Shown: piece after piece, positions 11,266-24,409 of the stretch
Position numbering within the stretch: the stretch's first letter is position 1
Layout: every line of letters begins with the position of its first letter
Assembly: GCA_019454045.1 (NCBI GenBank)
Contig: SKCR01007814.1
Span: forward strand, 1 to 64,000
Length of the DNA: 64,000 bases
From: Zanthoxylum bungeanum
Lineage: Eukaryota; Streptophyta; Magnoliopsida; Sapindales; Rutaceae
Direction of reading: 5' to 3'
Translations under genes and position numbers: made by a program
Notes under the pieces: generated by a model
What the model saw: the letters and a program-made list of their open reading frames with translations, nothing else
Databases searched by the model: none
What the model was told of the DNA's origin: nothing

Positions 11266-13201
11266 TGTTGGTTTCTAATGTTGTTCCCAAGATCATATTT
11301 AAGCATAAAAACATGTGAATACATAAAGAAGTATGGCGGAATCATACTTACAAAGATTGGATGGTTGAAGACGATGAACACAAAAAAATGCTCTCTTGAA
11401 GATTCGGCCAAGGTGCTCCTTTTGTTGAAGAGTTGAATCCAAGCTCCAAGCTTTGTGTTGATTCCAAGCTCAAAGGTGGGTTTCCCTAACACCTTGAATG
11501 ATTATTTAAGTGTGCTAGCAAGTGAAGAAAAGTAAAACAATTCTTCTTCTTCTTCAAGGAGGCTCACGGTAATGGAGCAAATGGGAGAGACAGAGTGTTT
11601 CAAGTTTTTGGTATTTTATTTTCTAAAAACATAATACAAAAATCTCACCCAAATTTGGTATATCCCTTTCCAAAAGTCAAAAGCCAATTTTGGAGGCAAA
11701 ATTGCATTAATTGCCCTCAACAACCAACATCATGAATAGTGACTGGTTGTCATTCACCAAAAGGTGACTTGATATCCATCACTAAAGTGACATGTGATGT
11801 GACGAGCGATGTGACTTGCGGCCGCACTAGATTCAAAATCGGAGTGGCCTCGCAAACACATTCCGGGCTCAGGTTCGTTAATTTTGAATTAACGAATTTT
11901 CCGTTGCGACGTAGTTAAATCAAATTTAAATAAATAATAATGCCAAGCAAAATTACTATTCACGTCGCTAGCGAATTAATTCTAAATTAATTCGTTAGCC
12001 CGAATTAAAATCTAATTTTAATTCCGTGTCGAAATCTAATTTCGTTTAATATATCGAATAGATTATTTTATCAATTAATTCCAAATTAATCGTTCTCTCT
12101 CTTCAAATAGTATTTTATCCTAGATAAAATCTCTCCGTAATTAATCCCAGATTAATTAAGTTCGAATCATTCATCATCGGTGAATCTTCGGGAAGCGACC
12201 CATGAGATCCCTGGATATGTTGTCAGTAAATCTGGTCGTCGGACTATCCGAACACGTACGTAACTCGTACTACATTTTTACCGATTTACGAGACATGGTT
12301 GGCTTCTAGCAAAGCACCGTGCCTACCCAATTCTCCAGAAATATTCTTAATGGAATATATAATCTATATCAGGCGTAGTATGCGTAGTATTGGGTATTGC
12401 GATCCAGTATCGGATGTCACATGCAAGGCCTGGGGCTGGAATAGTGTCTGCCCCGTAGGAAGCATATATCGGATTACAAGAAACTAGTCTCTTTAATCGG
12501 ATAATCATGACCATGTCATATTATCCCGATGGTTGCAACCAATTTAGAGTACCAGTTATGTATCCATGCGTGATCATCATCTCCATATGACTGAAGTGAT
12601 ACTTCCATCTTGACATCACACCCAATACACTACGATTCTCAATAAACCCAGAAGAGGCGTACACATAACCTGTTAAAGTCCTGGACGACCAAAACCAAAG
12701 CGTATTGATTGTCACAAGTACTAGCGATGTAAGTCTCAGGTTAAGACCAAATACACCTACCCTGATGCGGATTCCCATAGACACATAGTCATACTACCAA
12801 TGGGATTCTGCGGGGTCTATCCAGAGCGAAGCTGTTTCCGTACCATCGGTAAACACAACCTCCTATCACACTTGCATAAGTATTCAATACTAAAATATAT
12901 GATAACTATGCCGTTACGCTTCCATAACACGCACAAGTGCAATACTAGTCTATTCTGCATTATCGATGTCCAGTCTCGATAATACTACGACTAGGGATAT
13001 TTAATGACTAAACCTTTATGGATTGATATTGTCTCATATCTTATAATCTGGAACTAATCATAAGGACTTTTATCATTTATATATTTAAGTAATCAAATTA
13101 CAAAATGATAAAATGCAATTTTCATTGCTACATAATTAATTTGTACAAAAACCACAATGTCTTTTACAAATAGTGATGTTATGGGTCATAATTGCCTAAC
13201 A
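11266..13201 (-). repeat. 3' LTR of A1
   Basis: It is 1936 bp; plus-strand ends are tgttggtttc and tgcctaaca. It is the full-length reference for the shortened partner at 31657-32982. It has an inverted repeat TTTTATCATTT (13068-13078) with AAATGATAAAA (13103-13113), and tandem words gtgatgtgac near 11793-11820. Confidence 0.9.
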
Positions 13202-13212
13202 ATCTCCCACTT
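13202..13212 (-). other. Polypurine tract of A1
   Basis: On the minus strand it reads aagtgggagat directly before the LTR, the expected primer for plus-strand DNA synthesis. The same tract occurs in A2 (24399-24409) and as aaatgggagat in A3 (44328-44338). Confidence 0.8.
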
Positions 13213-13215
13213 GGC

Positions 13216-15012
13216 CTATATCCAGTCACTCAAGCATCTAATACCTGAACTATGCACATGTCGCTCAAACTTTTGCTGAGGAATAGCTTTCGTCAGCGGA
13301 TCTGCAATGTTGTCCTCTGATGCGACCTTCTCGATCTTCACATCGCCACAATGTATGATCTCACGAATCAGATGGAAACGTCGAGAAACATGCTTGGATC
13401 GCTGATGAGACCGTGGTTCCTTAGCCTGCGCTATAGCCCCGTTATTGTCACAATATAATGGAACGGGCTCAGCTACTAACAGAAATACTCCTAATCCAAT
13501 TAGGAATTTACAGATCCAAACTGCCTCTTTTGCTGCTTCAGCTGCAGCAATGTACTCCGCTTCTGTTGTTGAATCGGCAACAGTCTCTTGCTTGGAAGAT
13601 TTCCAGCTTACTGCTCCGTTATTCAAACAAAATATGTACCCGGATTGTGACTTGCAGTCGTCTTTATCGGTTTGGAAACTTGCATCGGTATACCCAGTTA
13701 CCTCAAGTTCTCCATCTCCATAGATTAAGAAAGCATCCTTACTTCGTCTAAGATACTTTAGGATATTCTTAACCGTCATCCAGTGACTATCACCTAGATC
13801 GGCCTGATAGCGACTACACATGCTCAAAACATAGGAGACATCAGGTCGCGTACATATCATGGCATACATGATCGATCTGATTGCCGAGGCGAACGGTATC
13901 CGACTCATGTTGTCTCTCTTATCTTGAGTTTTATGACACATGTCCTTAGATAGAGTGATGCCATGTGACACTGGCAACAGTCCCCTCTTGGACTGATCCA
14001 TGTTGAATCTCTTCAACACTTTGTCAATGTACGTGCTCTGGGAGAGTCCAAGCAGCTTTCTAGATCTATCCCGGTAGATCTTTATTCCTAGAATAAAGGC
14101 TGCTTCTCTCAGATCCTTCATGGAGAATTTTAATGAAAGCCAAGCTTTCACCGATGTTAACATGGGAATGTCATTGCCAATAAGCAATACATCATCAACG
14201 TAAAGGACAATGAATGTCAGTGCGCTCCCGCTAACCTTCTTATATACACAAGTATCATCTTCGATTTGAACGAAATCATATTCTTTTATGATCTCATCAA
14301 AACGTTGGTTCCACGAATGTGATGTTTGCTTCAATCCATAAATGGATCGATTTTACTTTCAAACCTTGTTTGCAAGTCTTGGTACGACAAAATCGTCAGG
14401 CTGTTGCAAATAAACATCCTCCAAAAGGTTTCCGTTAAGGAAAGCAGTTTTGACGTCCATCTGCCATATCTCGTAATCGAAATATGTAGCAATAGCAAGC
14501 ATTATCCGAATGGATTTAATCATGGCAACAGGTGAAAAAGTTTCGTTGTAATCGACACCATGTCGTTGATGATACCCTTTCGCTACAAGCCTAGCTTTGT
14601 ACGTTTGTATGTTGCCATCCATGTCAGTCTTCCTCTTGAAGACCCATTTGCAACCAATAGGCTTTATGCCTTCTGGTGCATCAACCAGTGTCCAAACTTG
14701 GTTGGTGTACATGGAATCCATTTTGGAATTCATGGCATCTTGCCATAAACCGGAGTCGATACCTTGTATCGCTTCCTCATACGTAGCCGGCTCGTCTTCC
14801 TCAATAAGATTAATATCTACATGAGGTGAGATCAGAAACTCATACCTCTCAGGTTGTTTTCTGACTCTCTTCGACCTACGCGGTCCTTGTGTATTCGAAG
14901 ATTGTGGTACAGTCTCATCTCTGATGGACTGTTCATGTTCTGTTAAGGATTCTGTGCCGGGAATAGTATCACTCCGATTTTCATCGAGTTCTACTTTCCT
15001 CCCACTTATCAC
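13216..15012 (-). pseudogene. A1 reverse transcriptase and RNase H (broken)
   Basis: RT copies element RNA into DNA and RNase H removes the RNA. From the 15012 end: a linker rich in Ser/Glu, then VWTLVDAPEGIKPIGCKWVF, KARLVAKGYHQRHGVDYNET, and WQMDVKTAFLNGNLLEDVYL. A break at about 14335-14358 (stops before the text IYGLKQTSHSWNQ) leads into the second frame. That frame holds the catalytic LYVDDVLLIGND (YVDD near residue 45 of the 372-residue frame) and then RNase H, with GYTDASFQTD, STTEAEYIAAAEAAKEAVW, PLYCDNNGAIAQAK, and the tail IADPLTKAIPQQKFERHV. Key RT and RNase H residues survive, but the stops prevent a full product. The style is that of Tork/Angela-like copia elements. Confidence 0.88.
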
Positions 15013-16365
15013 TGCATTTAGGAATTCCTTCTCAAGGAAAATCGCATGTAGAGCAACAAATACTTTGTTCTCTTATGGGTGATAGAAGTAATATCCTTTG
15101 GTTTCCCTAGGATATCCTACAAATAGGCATTTATCTGATTTGGGTTCTAGTTTGGTACCTTCCAAACGTTTGACGTATGCCCAGCAACCCCAAATCTTCA
15201 AGAATGAGAAACCCGATTTCTTTCTTGTCCATATTTCATATAAAGTCTGTTGAACAGACTTTGACGGAACCTTATTCAAAATAAGTATTGCACTGTTCAA
15301 TGCATATCCCCAGAAGGAAATAGATAGCTCTGTGCGACTCACCATAGACCTTACGATGTCCAACAAAGTTCGGTTTTTCCGTTCGGACACACTATTTAAT
15401 TGCGGTGTTCCAGGAGGAGTCCACTGTGAAAGAATACCATATTTTTTCAAGTAATCAAGAAACGCATTGCTCAAGTATTCGCCACCACGATCCGACCGTA
15501 ATGTCTTAATACTTTTGCCGGTCTGTTTTTCTACTTCGTGTCAAAACTCTTTGAATTTCTCAAAAGTTTCCGACGTGTGTCTCATAAGATACACATAACC
15601 ATAACGCGATGCATCATCCATAAAGGTTACGAAGTATTCATATCCACCTCTAGCCTGGCTAGACATAGGCCCACAAACGTCACTATGAACAAAGGCTAAC
15701 AGTTTGGTGGCACGTGCACCTTTACCACTAAAAGGTGATTTAGGCATCTTACCTAATAAACAAGATTCGCAGACGTCATATGAATTCGGATCAAATCCGT
15801 CCAAGTACCCACTCTTCGAAAGTGTGGATATATGTGTCTTGTTTATGTGTCCCATACGACAATGCCACATGAATGTTTCATATTTGTTACTTACTTTAAG
15901 CCTTTTGTTTGTTATATTATATGTTTGAGATTGATTCATATTCAAAATATATAGACCATTATTTACATCAGCATTGCAAATATCCATATCATTTTTATAC
16001 ATAAAGCACCCAGTGTTTCTAAATACAAAAGTATACCCACATTGGGTTAACAGAGATACAGAAATAATATTCCTAGTCAAACTAGGAACATAATAACAGT
16101 ATGAAAGTTTAAGTACATGCCCCGAGGGCAGTTCCAAAACAAAAGTGCCAACGGCCAAAACGGCGACATGTGTCCTATTTCCAACGCGAGGGTCAATCTC
16201 TCCTGAGGCCAGTCTCCTGCTAATCCGCAGATCCTGCACATCAGTACATATGTGAGTACCACAACCAGAATCAAAAATCCAATTTTTAAAACTAGAAGTA
16301 TACATGTTTATTTCTATAACAAACATACATGAAGTCGGTGTCTTGCCCGCTTTGATTTCCTTCAT
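15013..16365 (-). pseudogene. A1 protease and integrase (broken)
   Basis: Protease cuts the polyprotein; integrase joins cDNA to host DNA. The frame 16365-15541 has the protease motif NWIFDSGCGTHIC (D32 of the frame), then the integrase zinc ligands in WHCRMGHINKTHISTL and CESCLLGKMP, and core Asp residues in VHSDVCGPMSSQARGG and FMDDASRYGYVYL. A break at 15475-15540 separates it from the frame 15474-15073, which has PPGTPQLNSVSERKNRT with the catalytic Glu, and the C-terminal FLKIWGCWAYVKRLEGTKLE. Gly before SVSE, usual in sister copies, is Ser. Residues 15013-15072 are a damaged link to RT. Confidence 0.85.
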
Positions 16366-16692
16366 GTGTGCCTTGTACTCGCGGCATTCACGCTTCTAGT
16401 GACCCCGCTTCCCGCACTGCAGACACAGATCTTGGGATTTGTCCTTGGGTTTCCCAGAACCCTTTAACGATTTGGCCTTGCCTTTTTTCTTATGCTTCTT
16501 CTTCTTAACACCTCCAGTCGCCTTGGGCCAAGCCCTCGGAGTCTGAGATGTTGAAGCATAGTGCGCCTCGCACTTCTTGCCCTTAAGGAGTTTGGTCTTG
16601 GTTCAACATATTGTAGTTCATGATGAACCCACTCCAAGTGTGGGGGAGAGACTGTAGGATCAAATCCATTGAAGTCTAAGCCTCAAAGACTA
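16366..16692 (-). pseudogene. A1 gag C-terminal part with zinc knuckle
   Basis: The minus-strand text gives CLQCGKRGH-stop-KREC, a CCHC zinc knuckle (C-x2-C-x4-H-x4-C) whose ligands are kept but whose usual Trp after His has become a stop. Upstream is the Lys-rich segment common to family A. Bases 16688-16692 (gacta) are the left copy of the A2 target duplication; gag continues at 29007. Confidence 0.8.
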
Positions 16693-18605
16693 TGTTGGAC
16701 AGTTATGACCCATGGCGTCACTATTTGTACAGATCATGGTGTTGTTGTACAAATTAACTATGTGACAAAGGAAATTGCTCTTTTATCATTTGTGATTAGA
16801 TCACCAAGATGTATAAATGATGAAAGGTCCATATGATTAGTTCCTGGATTGAGATGATATGAGACAGTATCAATCTATAAAGGTTTAATCATTAAATATC
16901 CCTAGTCGTAGTATTATCGAGATTGGACATCGATAATTCGGAATAGACTATTATTACACTTGAGCGCGTTGTGGGAGCATAACGGCATAGTTCTCATATA
17001 TTTGGGTATAAGATACTCATGCAAGTGTAGTAGGAGGTTGTGTTTTACCGATGGTACGAAAAACAGCTTCGCTCTGGATAGACCCCTCGGAATTCCATTG
17101 GTAGTATTACTATGTGTCTATGGAAGTCCGAATCAGGGTAGATGTATTTGGTCTTAACCTGAGACTTGCACCGCTGATACTTGCGACAATCAATGTACTT
17201 TGGTTTTGTTCATCCAGTGCTTTAACAGGTTCTGTGTACGCCTCTTCTAGGTATATTGAGAATCGTAGTGTATTGGGTGTGATGTCGAGATGGAAGTATC
17301 ACTCCAGTAATAGTGGAGATGATGATCACGTAGGATACGGAACTCATTCTCTTATATGCTGCAGCTATCGGGATATTATGACTAGGTCATGTTTATCCGA
17401 TTATAGAGACTAGTTACCAGAGATCCGATATGTGCTTCGTACGGGGCAGACACATTTACAGCCCCAGGCCTTGCACGTGACATCCGATGCTGGATCGAAA
17501 TACGCAATACTACGTATACTACGCCTGATATAGATCACATATTCATGTAAGGATATTTCTGGAGAATTGGGTAGGCATGATGCTTTGCTAGAAGCCAACC
17601 ATGTCTTGTAAATCGGTACAAATGTAGTACTAGGTACTTACGTGTTCGGATAGTCCGATGACCGGATTTACTGCCAACATATTTGGGGATCTCATGGGTC
17701 GCTTCACGAAGATTCATCGATGACCTATGAATCGCACTTTATTAATCTGGGATTAATTAATGATGAGAGAGAAAATTAATCTGGGATTAAAAGCGGAGAT
17801 ATTTTATCTGGGATAAAATATTAATTAAAAGAGAGAGAACTATTAATTTTGAATTAATCGATAAATTAATATATTCGATATATTAAACGAAATTGGATTT
17901 CGACGTGGAATTGAATTTAGATTTTAATTCGGGCGAACGAGTTAATTTAGAATTAATTCGTTAGTGACGTGAATAGTAATTTTGCTAGGCAAAGTTATTT
18001 AATTAAATTAGATTTAATTTCGTCGCAACAGAAAATTCGTTAAATTGGAATTAGCGAACCCGAGCCCGGGAGTGTTTGCGGGCGCACTCGCTTTGCGAAT
18101 TAAAGTGCGGCCCACAAGTCACATCAAGCGTCAAATCACTAGTCAATCGTTTGATGTGATGTCTAGTCACTTTGAGTGATATGACAACATGTCACTATTG
18201 ATTGATGGTGGTAGATGGAAGGCATTAATTGTCTTTTGCCTTTGACTTTTTTGAAAAGAAAAATTGTATATGTTTAATTATTTTTTGAAATCAATTAACT
18301 TATACACAAAAATTACCAAGTGCTAGCACACTTCCAGAGTCTTGCGAAGGTGATAGGGAACCGCATCCGTTAGCATGGAATTTTAACACATAGCTTGAAG
18401 CTTGGTGGATCATCCATGACCGAAAATGGAACAAAATGGAGGCAAAAAATGTGCACTGCCGTGAGCTTCCAAGGAGGGCATAAAGAGTTTTGTTCTTCGT
18501 CGCATCGCTCAACCGCTCAATGTAAGTATTCTGCAACTTCCTTGTTGTATTCACATGTATGTTTCTTGCTTAAATCGATCCCGGTTAGACCGTAGAATCC
18601 CAAAA
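16693..18605 (+). repeat. A2 LTR1 (5' LTR)
   Basis: It starts tgttggacag and ends aatcccaaaa, so the terminal CA is mutated to AA. Compared with LTR2 it lacks about 110 bp near 18308, where a pyrimidine-rich stretch present at 26010-26120 is gone. The PBS that follows (18607-18619) reads tggtatcataacg and is damaged. Confidence 0.9.
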
Positions 18606-21150
18606 ATGGTATCATAACGAAGTTGAGCATGAAACTTGAACTTAGGGTTAAAATTGGGTAAATTGAATTTGAGCATGATTTGATAAAATTCTTTGATTGA
18701 GTAAGCTTGAATGATGTTTAATTGAAGTTGGATTGGATCAATTTCATGAAAATTTGATTGGATCATTTTTTGCCCAAAAAGTTGCCTTTGCCGAGAGGTA
18801 CATGAACCATAAATGTCTTAGTATTTTGTTTGTTTGATCATTGGATGACTTGAAACAATTGGGTAATGTTGATTTAAGATTCAATTGGATTGGATTTAAA
18901 ATTGGACAAAAAAATACCCTAAATGCCGAGACTAGTGAAACATGAATTGGGTTTGATTTTTGATTAAAATGTGTTGGACATGTTTTGATGATAATGAGCA
19001 TAATTAATTAGGCTAATTGGTGTTTTGGAAATATTGATTTGGTTGATTAATTATGGAATACACTTTGATTAATTAAGTTATAAAATTTGGAATTTGGTAA
19101 TTTAATTAATTGGGCCTATTTTTGAAATTGGGCTTTTAAAGTTGTAATTGGGCTTTAATGGGCTTGGTTGTACCAAGATTGGGTTTAGGCTAAATTGGTT
19201 GGATCCAATTGGGCCCAAAACCATATCCATAAAGTCCAATTATAACTAATGGACCTTTAATATTAATTGGGCCTAATGGGCCTAAATTGGTTTCTTGGCA
19301 AATAAGGGTGATTCCTGAAATGGGCTTTGGTATTTGGGTTTGACCCATATTGACCAAAAGTCCATGCCTTAAGAAATTAATTAAAAACCCATTGGACTTT
19401 AAATTAAATTGACATTGGATGTTAATCGGGCTTTGAGACTCGCAACGATTAGATTTAGAATCTAAGTCGTAAAGTTTCGTTAATAAAGTGTAATATTTAA
19501 TTTGGAATTAAATAGTGAATTAGTATTAAATGCAAATTAAATTGGATTTAATGTTGTAGTTTAATTTAATTCAAGAATTCGTACTTTGAGTACTTATTCG
19601 CAAAACGAGTTGGACTCGCTCAAAATCAAATCGTTGTTTGAACATTGGATGGTCATTAATATTCAGATTAATTAATTGGATTAGATTGATTGATAACATG
19701 CTTGTGTGAATACATGGTTGCGATGCATGAATAATGCATATCGGATGGATATTAGAAGGGTGGGGTAATTTTGGAAATTATTGTAATAAATTTAGAATTT
19801 ATTAATTGGACCTGCGTGTCCAGCCTATTACCTCCTTACTCTATGTATTTCTTTTCTCACCTATTCCCCTCAATGTAAATGAGGTTTCTTTAGAAGTGTT
19901 ATATAACGGGTAGAAGTAATACTAGTGCTAGCGGGAGAGAGGAAATGGAGAGATTTGTTCTAGGAACAATGTGTTAAAGTATCCATCCGCATATAATTAT
20001 TATTTTATTTATATGCGCCTTATTATGTGTTTAGAATGCATGTTTAAGGGTGTATGATGATGAGACCTTAACAAAGATAATAAATTGGTTGCCAATTTGC
20101 ACGCGAAAAACCCTCAACATCATATTAAGCATTTTTCCTTCCATTGAGTGATTCTTACTTAAGATCCAAGACTGGCATTGGTTTGTTGGCCAAAGTCAAG
20201 ACTTTTGTCCGTCGAGGATGTGTTTGAATCATGAAGGCTTTGTTCCATATTGGTGTCTTGTCCAAGTTGTGATTTTTTGGCGAAAGTCAAGATCACTTCT
20301 TGTCCATCGACATTGATTACGAAGCTTTCCATAGTCAATGGGTTCCGCTTAACTGGGATCACTAAGTTTTTTGTGACAAAGCCAATGCTTAGTTGATTCA
20401 GAGGAAAAAGGTTAGGAAATATATTGGATATATTGGCATCTATAAGATATATATTTCGGACTTAGATGTCCACCTACTTGATCTAGGAATTAGATGAGAT
20501 GTAATTGATCTTAGAGATTTACCTAGTTATTTATCATACAATTTGTTGGCTAAAGTCAAGATTGTGTGTTATTTAACGGGATCCTAGCCTACTAGGAAAC
20601 AAGGTTTCCCGAGTACTCAACAGAGGGTTAGAGGCTCGCTGAAAAAAATAGTGGGAGGCAAGTATTAAATTTACAATATTCGTTTAGTAACTTGTCATAC
20701 GCGCTCATTTCAAATATTTCGTCGTTAAATTAATATATTAGTTGGACTAATATTTAATCGTTGTTTCAATTAAAACAGTTGGACTGTATTCAAACAATTT
20801 CAATTAATAGTTGATTTTATAATTGGATTATAGTAATCAAATAATTGAATTTAATCTATTAAATTATAGTTGATTAAATAGTTGGACTATAATAATCATG
20901 ATAATGAATAGTACCTAAAATCGTTGATTGGATAGTTAGACTATAGCAATCAAGATAAATTGAAAGATTAGTGTTTAAAACATAATCCTGGGAGAAAATG
21001 TGTTTGAACGACTTTAATTTTCAAATTGGGAATAATGAATCAGGATAGTCCTGAAAAACTAAGAAGTTGCTTTATTTGATAAAATAACATCTTAGGCCTA
21101 AGCCCGAAATTAAGCAAATAGTAGAACATGATATTTGAAATATTCATGTG
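18606..21150 (+). other. Untranslated leader 1 of A2
   Basis: About 2.5 kb, close to leader 2 (26424-28919). It contains a cluster of tgggct/tgggcc words (about 19080-19440), three dispersed ggccaaagtcaaga-like motifs (20180-20560), the stem GGAAAC-AAG-GTTTCC (20595-20609) and the hairpin row. No coding frame in the element's own sense is supported. Confidence 0.75.
20735..20944 (+). other. Hairpin row in A2 leader 1 (five units)
   Basis: In RNA sense: ATATTAGT-TGG-ACTAATAT (20735-20753), ACAGT-TGG-ACTGT (20775-20787), TATAAT-TGG-ATTATA (20818-20832), ATAGT-TGG-ACTAT (20878-20890) and ATAGT-TAG-ACTAT (20932-20944). Four of five triloops are TGG. The second, fourth and fifth stem pairs from the loop differ between units on both sides at once. 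It lies just before the position where gag starts in A1 and A3. Confidence 0.7.
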
Positions 21151-24100
21151 ATGATAAATTTAGTGCTTAATCCATTATGCTTGCCGCATAGACTACTTAA
21201 TTTCTTAGTCAAAACTAAGGATTGGATCCTTATAGTATGATAATGAAATTGAAGGATCTTCATAGATCTATCCGTAGATCTTAGAAGTACAAATTGCAAT
21301 AGTAAACTCTTGGAGAGTTAATGGCTATACTCAAGGAGTCAAAGCCAAAATTTGCAATAAGGCAAGAAGCGCAAGGCGCATCTCACTTCGACATTCTGGA
21401 AGGCCAAGGCTTGGCCAAAGGCTTCTGGGTGTGGAAAGGGCAAAGGCAAAATCATTATAATCTTCTGGGAAGATAAAGGACATATCCTAAGATGTCTGCC
21501 TAAATTGTGGAAAACAGGGATCACGGAAGCGTGACTGCCGTATGGACAAGGCAAACATGAAAGGAATTGAAGAACGGGTAAGGCTCTGACTTCAAATATG
21601 TTTGTCATAAAATATGTTCACTGCTAGTATTAAAATTGGATTTTAGATACTGGCTGTGGTATATAAATATATACTGGTGTGCAGAATCTGCTGAAAAGCA
21701 GGATACTGACTTCAGTTGAGATCTATCTGTGAATTGAGAACGAGACGACAGTCGCTGTTTTAACCGTAGATACCTAAGTTTAGGAACTACCCTTCGGGTG
21801 TGTACCTAAATTAGGAAACTGTTAAAATGTAATTGGTTTGACTAGATACATTATCTCTATATCAGGGTTCAACCCGTTGCGGGTATACCTTTATATTCTA
21901 GAACACTAAAGTGTTTTATTTTATAAAGATGATATTGAGATAAACACATTAGATGTGAATAACAGTATTTATATTTTGAATATAAATAAATCTCAAACGT
22001 ATTACATGACAAACAAATAGCTCAAACTGATTTGATCAGAAGAGACTTAACTTTGGCATTATTGTCTAGGACACATTAAACAAGACTCGTATATCCACAC
22101 TTTTGAAGAGTAGGTACTAGGACTAATTTGATTCCAATCAAATAAAGTCTACGAATCTAGTTTATTGGGCAAAGTGCCTAAAATAATATTTACTTGGTAA
22201 AAGTGCTAGTGCCATGGATCTGTTAGCCCTTGTTCACAGTGACGTAGGTGGGCCCATATCTAGCTAGGCTAGAGGTGGATATGAATATTTCATGACCTAC
22301 AAGGATGTGGCATCGCGTTATGGTTATGTGTTTCTTTTGAAACACAAATCGATAACTTTTAGAGTTTCGATGCGAAATAGACAAACAGATCGGCTAAAGT
22401 ATTAAACCGTCACGGTTAGACCATGATGAAAATACTTAAGCAATAAGTTTCTCAAATACTTGAAAGAGTATAGTATTCTTTCAATGAGGACTCATCCCGA
22501 AACACGTCAATTTGACGGTGTGTCCGAACAGAGAAACCAAATTGTGTTGGACATGATAAGGTTAATCATGAGTCGCTCTGAGCTACCAGTTCCTTCAACA
22601 GATACGCATAAACAAGTGCAAAACTTATTTTGAATAAGGTTCCATAAAATCTGTTTGACAGACTATATATTAGATATAAACAGGAAAGAAATTGGGATTT
22701 CTCATTCCTGAATATTTGGGATGCTAGGCATACGTTTGGATGATACCAAACTAGAACCCAAATCGGATAAGTGCCTAATAATGGTTATCCTAGGGAAACC
22801 AAAGTATAGTACTTATAAAACCCACTAGAGAACAATGTAATTGTTGCTCACCATGCGGTTTTCCTGAGAGGAATACCTATATGCAGTGGTAAGTGGGAGG
22901 ATAGTAAAACTCGATAAAAATCAGAGTAATATTATTCTAGGCACCGATTCCTTAATGGAACACAAATAGTTCATCAGGGATGAAACTATACCAATAATCT
23001 TCGAATACACAAGAACCACGTAAGTCGGAGAGAGTTAGAAAATAATCTGGGGTATGGGTTTCTGATCTCACCTCATAAAGATGTTAATCTTATTGAGGAA
23101 TACCAACTGACTACGTATGAGGAAGTGATACAAGGTATCGACTCCCTATTATGGCAAAGTGCCATGATATCCGAAATGGATTCCATGTATATCAACTAAA
23201 TTTGGATACTAGTTGATGTACCGCAAGGCATTGTGCCTATTGGTACTATATGAGTCTTCTAGGAAGACATACATGGAAGGCAACATACCAACGTACTAAG
23301 CTAGGCTTGTAGCAAAAGGTATCTTTATCAATATTGTGTTGATTACGATGAAACCTTTTAACTGTTGCCACGGTAAATCCATTTGGATAATGCTTGCTAA
23401 TGTTGTATGTTTCATTTATGAAATGTGGCAGCTGAATGCCAAAACCGCTTTCCTTAACGAAAACTTTTCAGAGGATGTTTACAATATCCTGACGGTTTTG
23501 TCGTACTAAAATGAGCAAACAAGGTTTGCAGGTTATTCGATCCATGGATGGATTGAAGCAAGCATTGCGTTCTTGGAACTATCATTTTGATGTAATCATA
23601 ATGGTATATGATTTGATTCAAAATAGAAATGATTCTTGTGTATATAAGGAGGTTAGTGGGAGCGCACTGACAGTGAATGCCCTGTATAATAATGACATAT
23701 CATTTCTTGGAAATGATATTCCCATAAATACAATCGGTGAAAGCTTGACTTTCATGAAAATTCTCCGTAGAATTCTTGGGAGAAACAACCTTTATTCTAG
23801 GAATAAAAATCTACTGGGATAGATTTAAAGTTGTTAGCACTCTCCGAGAACTCGTGCATTGAAAAATGTACGCGACCTGGTGTCTCATACGCTTTGAGCA
23901 TATAAAGTCACAATCGGGCCAATCCAAGTGATGTCATTGGATTGATGTTAAGAACATCCTTTAGAATCTTAGAAGATCTAAGGATGCCGTCTTAAACTAT
24001 GGAGAATGAGAACTTGAAGTGACTGGGTTCACTGCTGCAAGTTTCCTAACCGATTATAATGACTATAAGTCCCTAGAACGGTACTATACAGTTTGAATAA

Positions 24101-24395
24101 CGGAACAGTGAGCTGGAAATCTTCCAAGCAAGATACTGTTACCGAATAAACAACAAAAGCGGGTTATTGCTGCAGCTGAGGCAGCAATAGAAGCCTTCTG
24201 GATTGATAATAAATCTAATTAGATTAGATATAGTTCTGTTAGCAGCTGAGCTATGCTACAGCACAGGCTAAAGAACTAATGGTGTCATCAACGATGATAA
24301 TCATGCAAATCCGCTGACGAAAGCCATTTCCTCAGCAGATGTTTGAGCGAACCGTACATAGTTCGGGTGTAGGACACTTGAGTGACTAGCTATAG
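21151..24395 (+). pseudogene. Decayed gag-pol of A2
   Basis: Family A order is still traceable by similarity to A1: gag tail (about 21340-21600), protease start (about 21620-21790), integrase (about 22040-22700), RT (about 23080-23830) and RNase H (about 23850-24380). The only sizeable open piece is 23511-23822, with DGLKQALRSWNYHFDVI and SGSALTVNALYNNDISFLGN: the YVDD catalytic box has become YNND. There are frameshifts and stops throughout, and integrase text near 22490-22550 is just recognisable. It cannot make protein and is more worn than A1. Confidence 0.8.
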
Positions 24396-24398
24396 GCC

Positions 24399-24409
24399 AA
24401 GTGGGAGAT
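24399..24409 (+). other. Polypurine tract of A2
   Basis: The text aagtgggagat directly precedes LTR2, which starts tgttggacag at 24410. This shows that LTR2 is the genuine 3' LTR of the first unit. Confidence 0.85.

Noticed and set aside
13445..13751. Plus-strand frames opposite the RNase H of A1, and similar ones at 44571-44801.
   Set aside because: They are shadows of the minus-strand RNase H frame, which has clear family motifs.
16960..17157. Possible regularly spaced repeats in A LTRs as a CRISPR-like array.
   Set aside because: Repeats are LTR copies kilobases apart, or imperfect 12-13 bp words without spacers, in a plant genome.
17114..17413. Sense-strand frame of about 90-125 codons inside the LTR, seen in A0, A1, A2 (twice) and A3.
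   Set aside because: Comparing A1 (12607-12770) with A3 (43731-43895), essentially every base difference I checked changes an amino acid, and copies shift frame after the same point. There is no sign of protein selection; it reflects a conserved LTR core.
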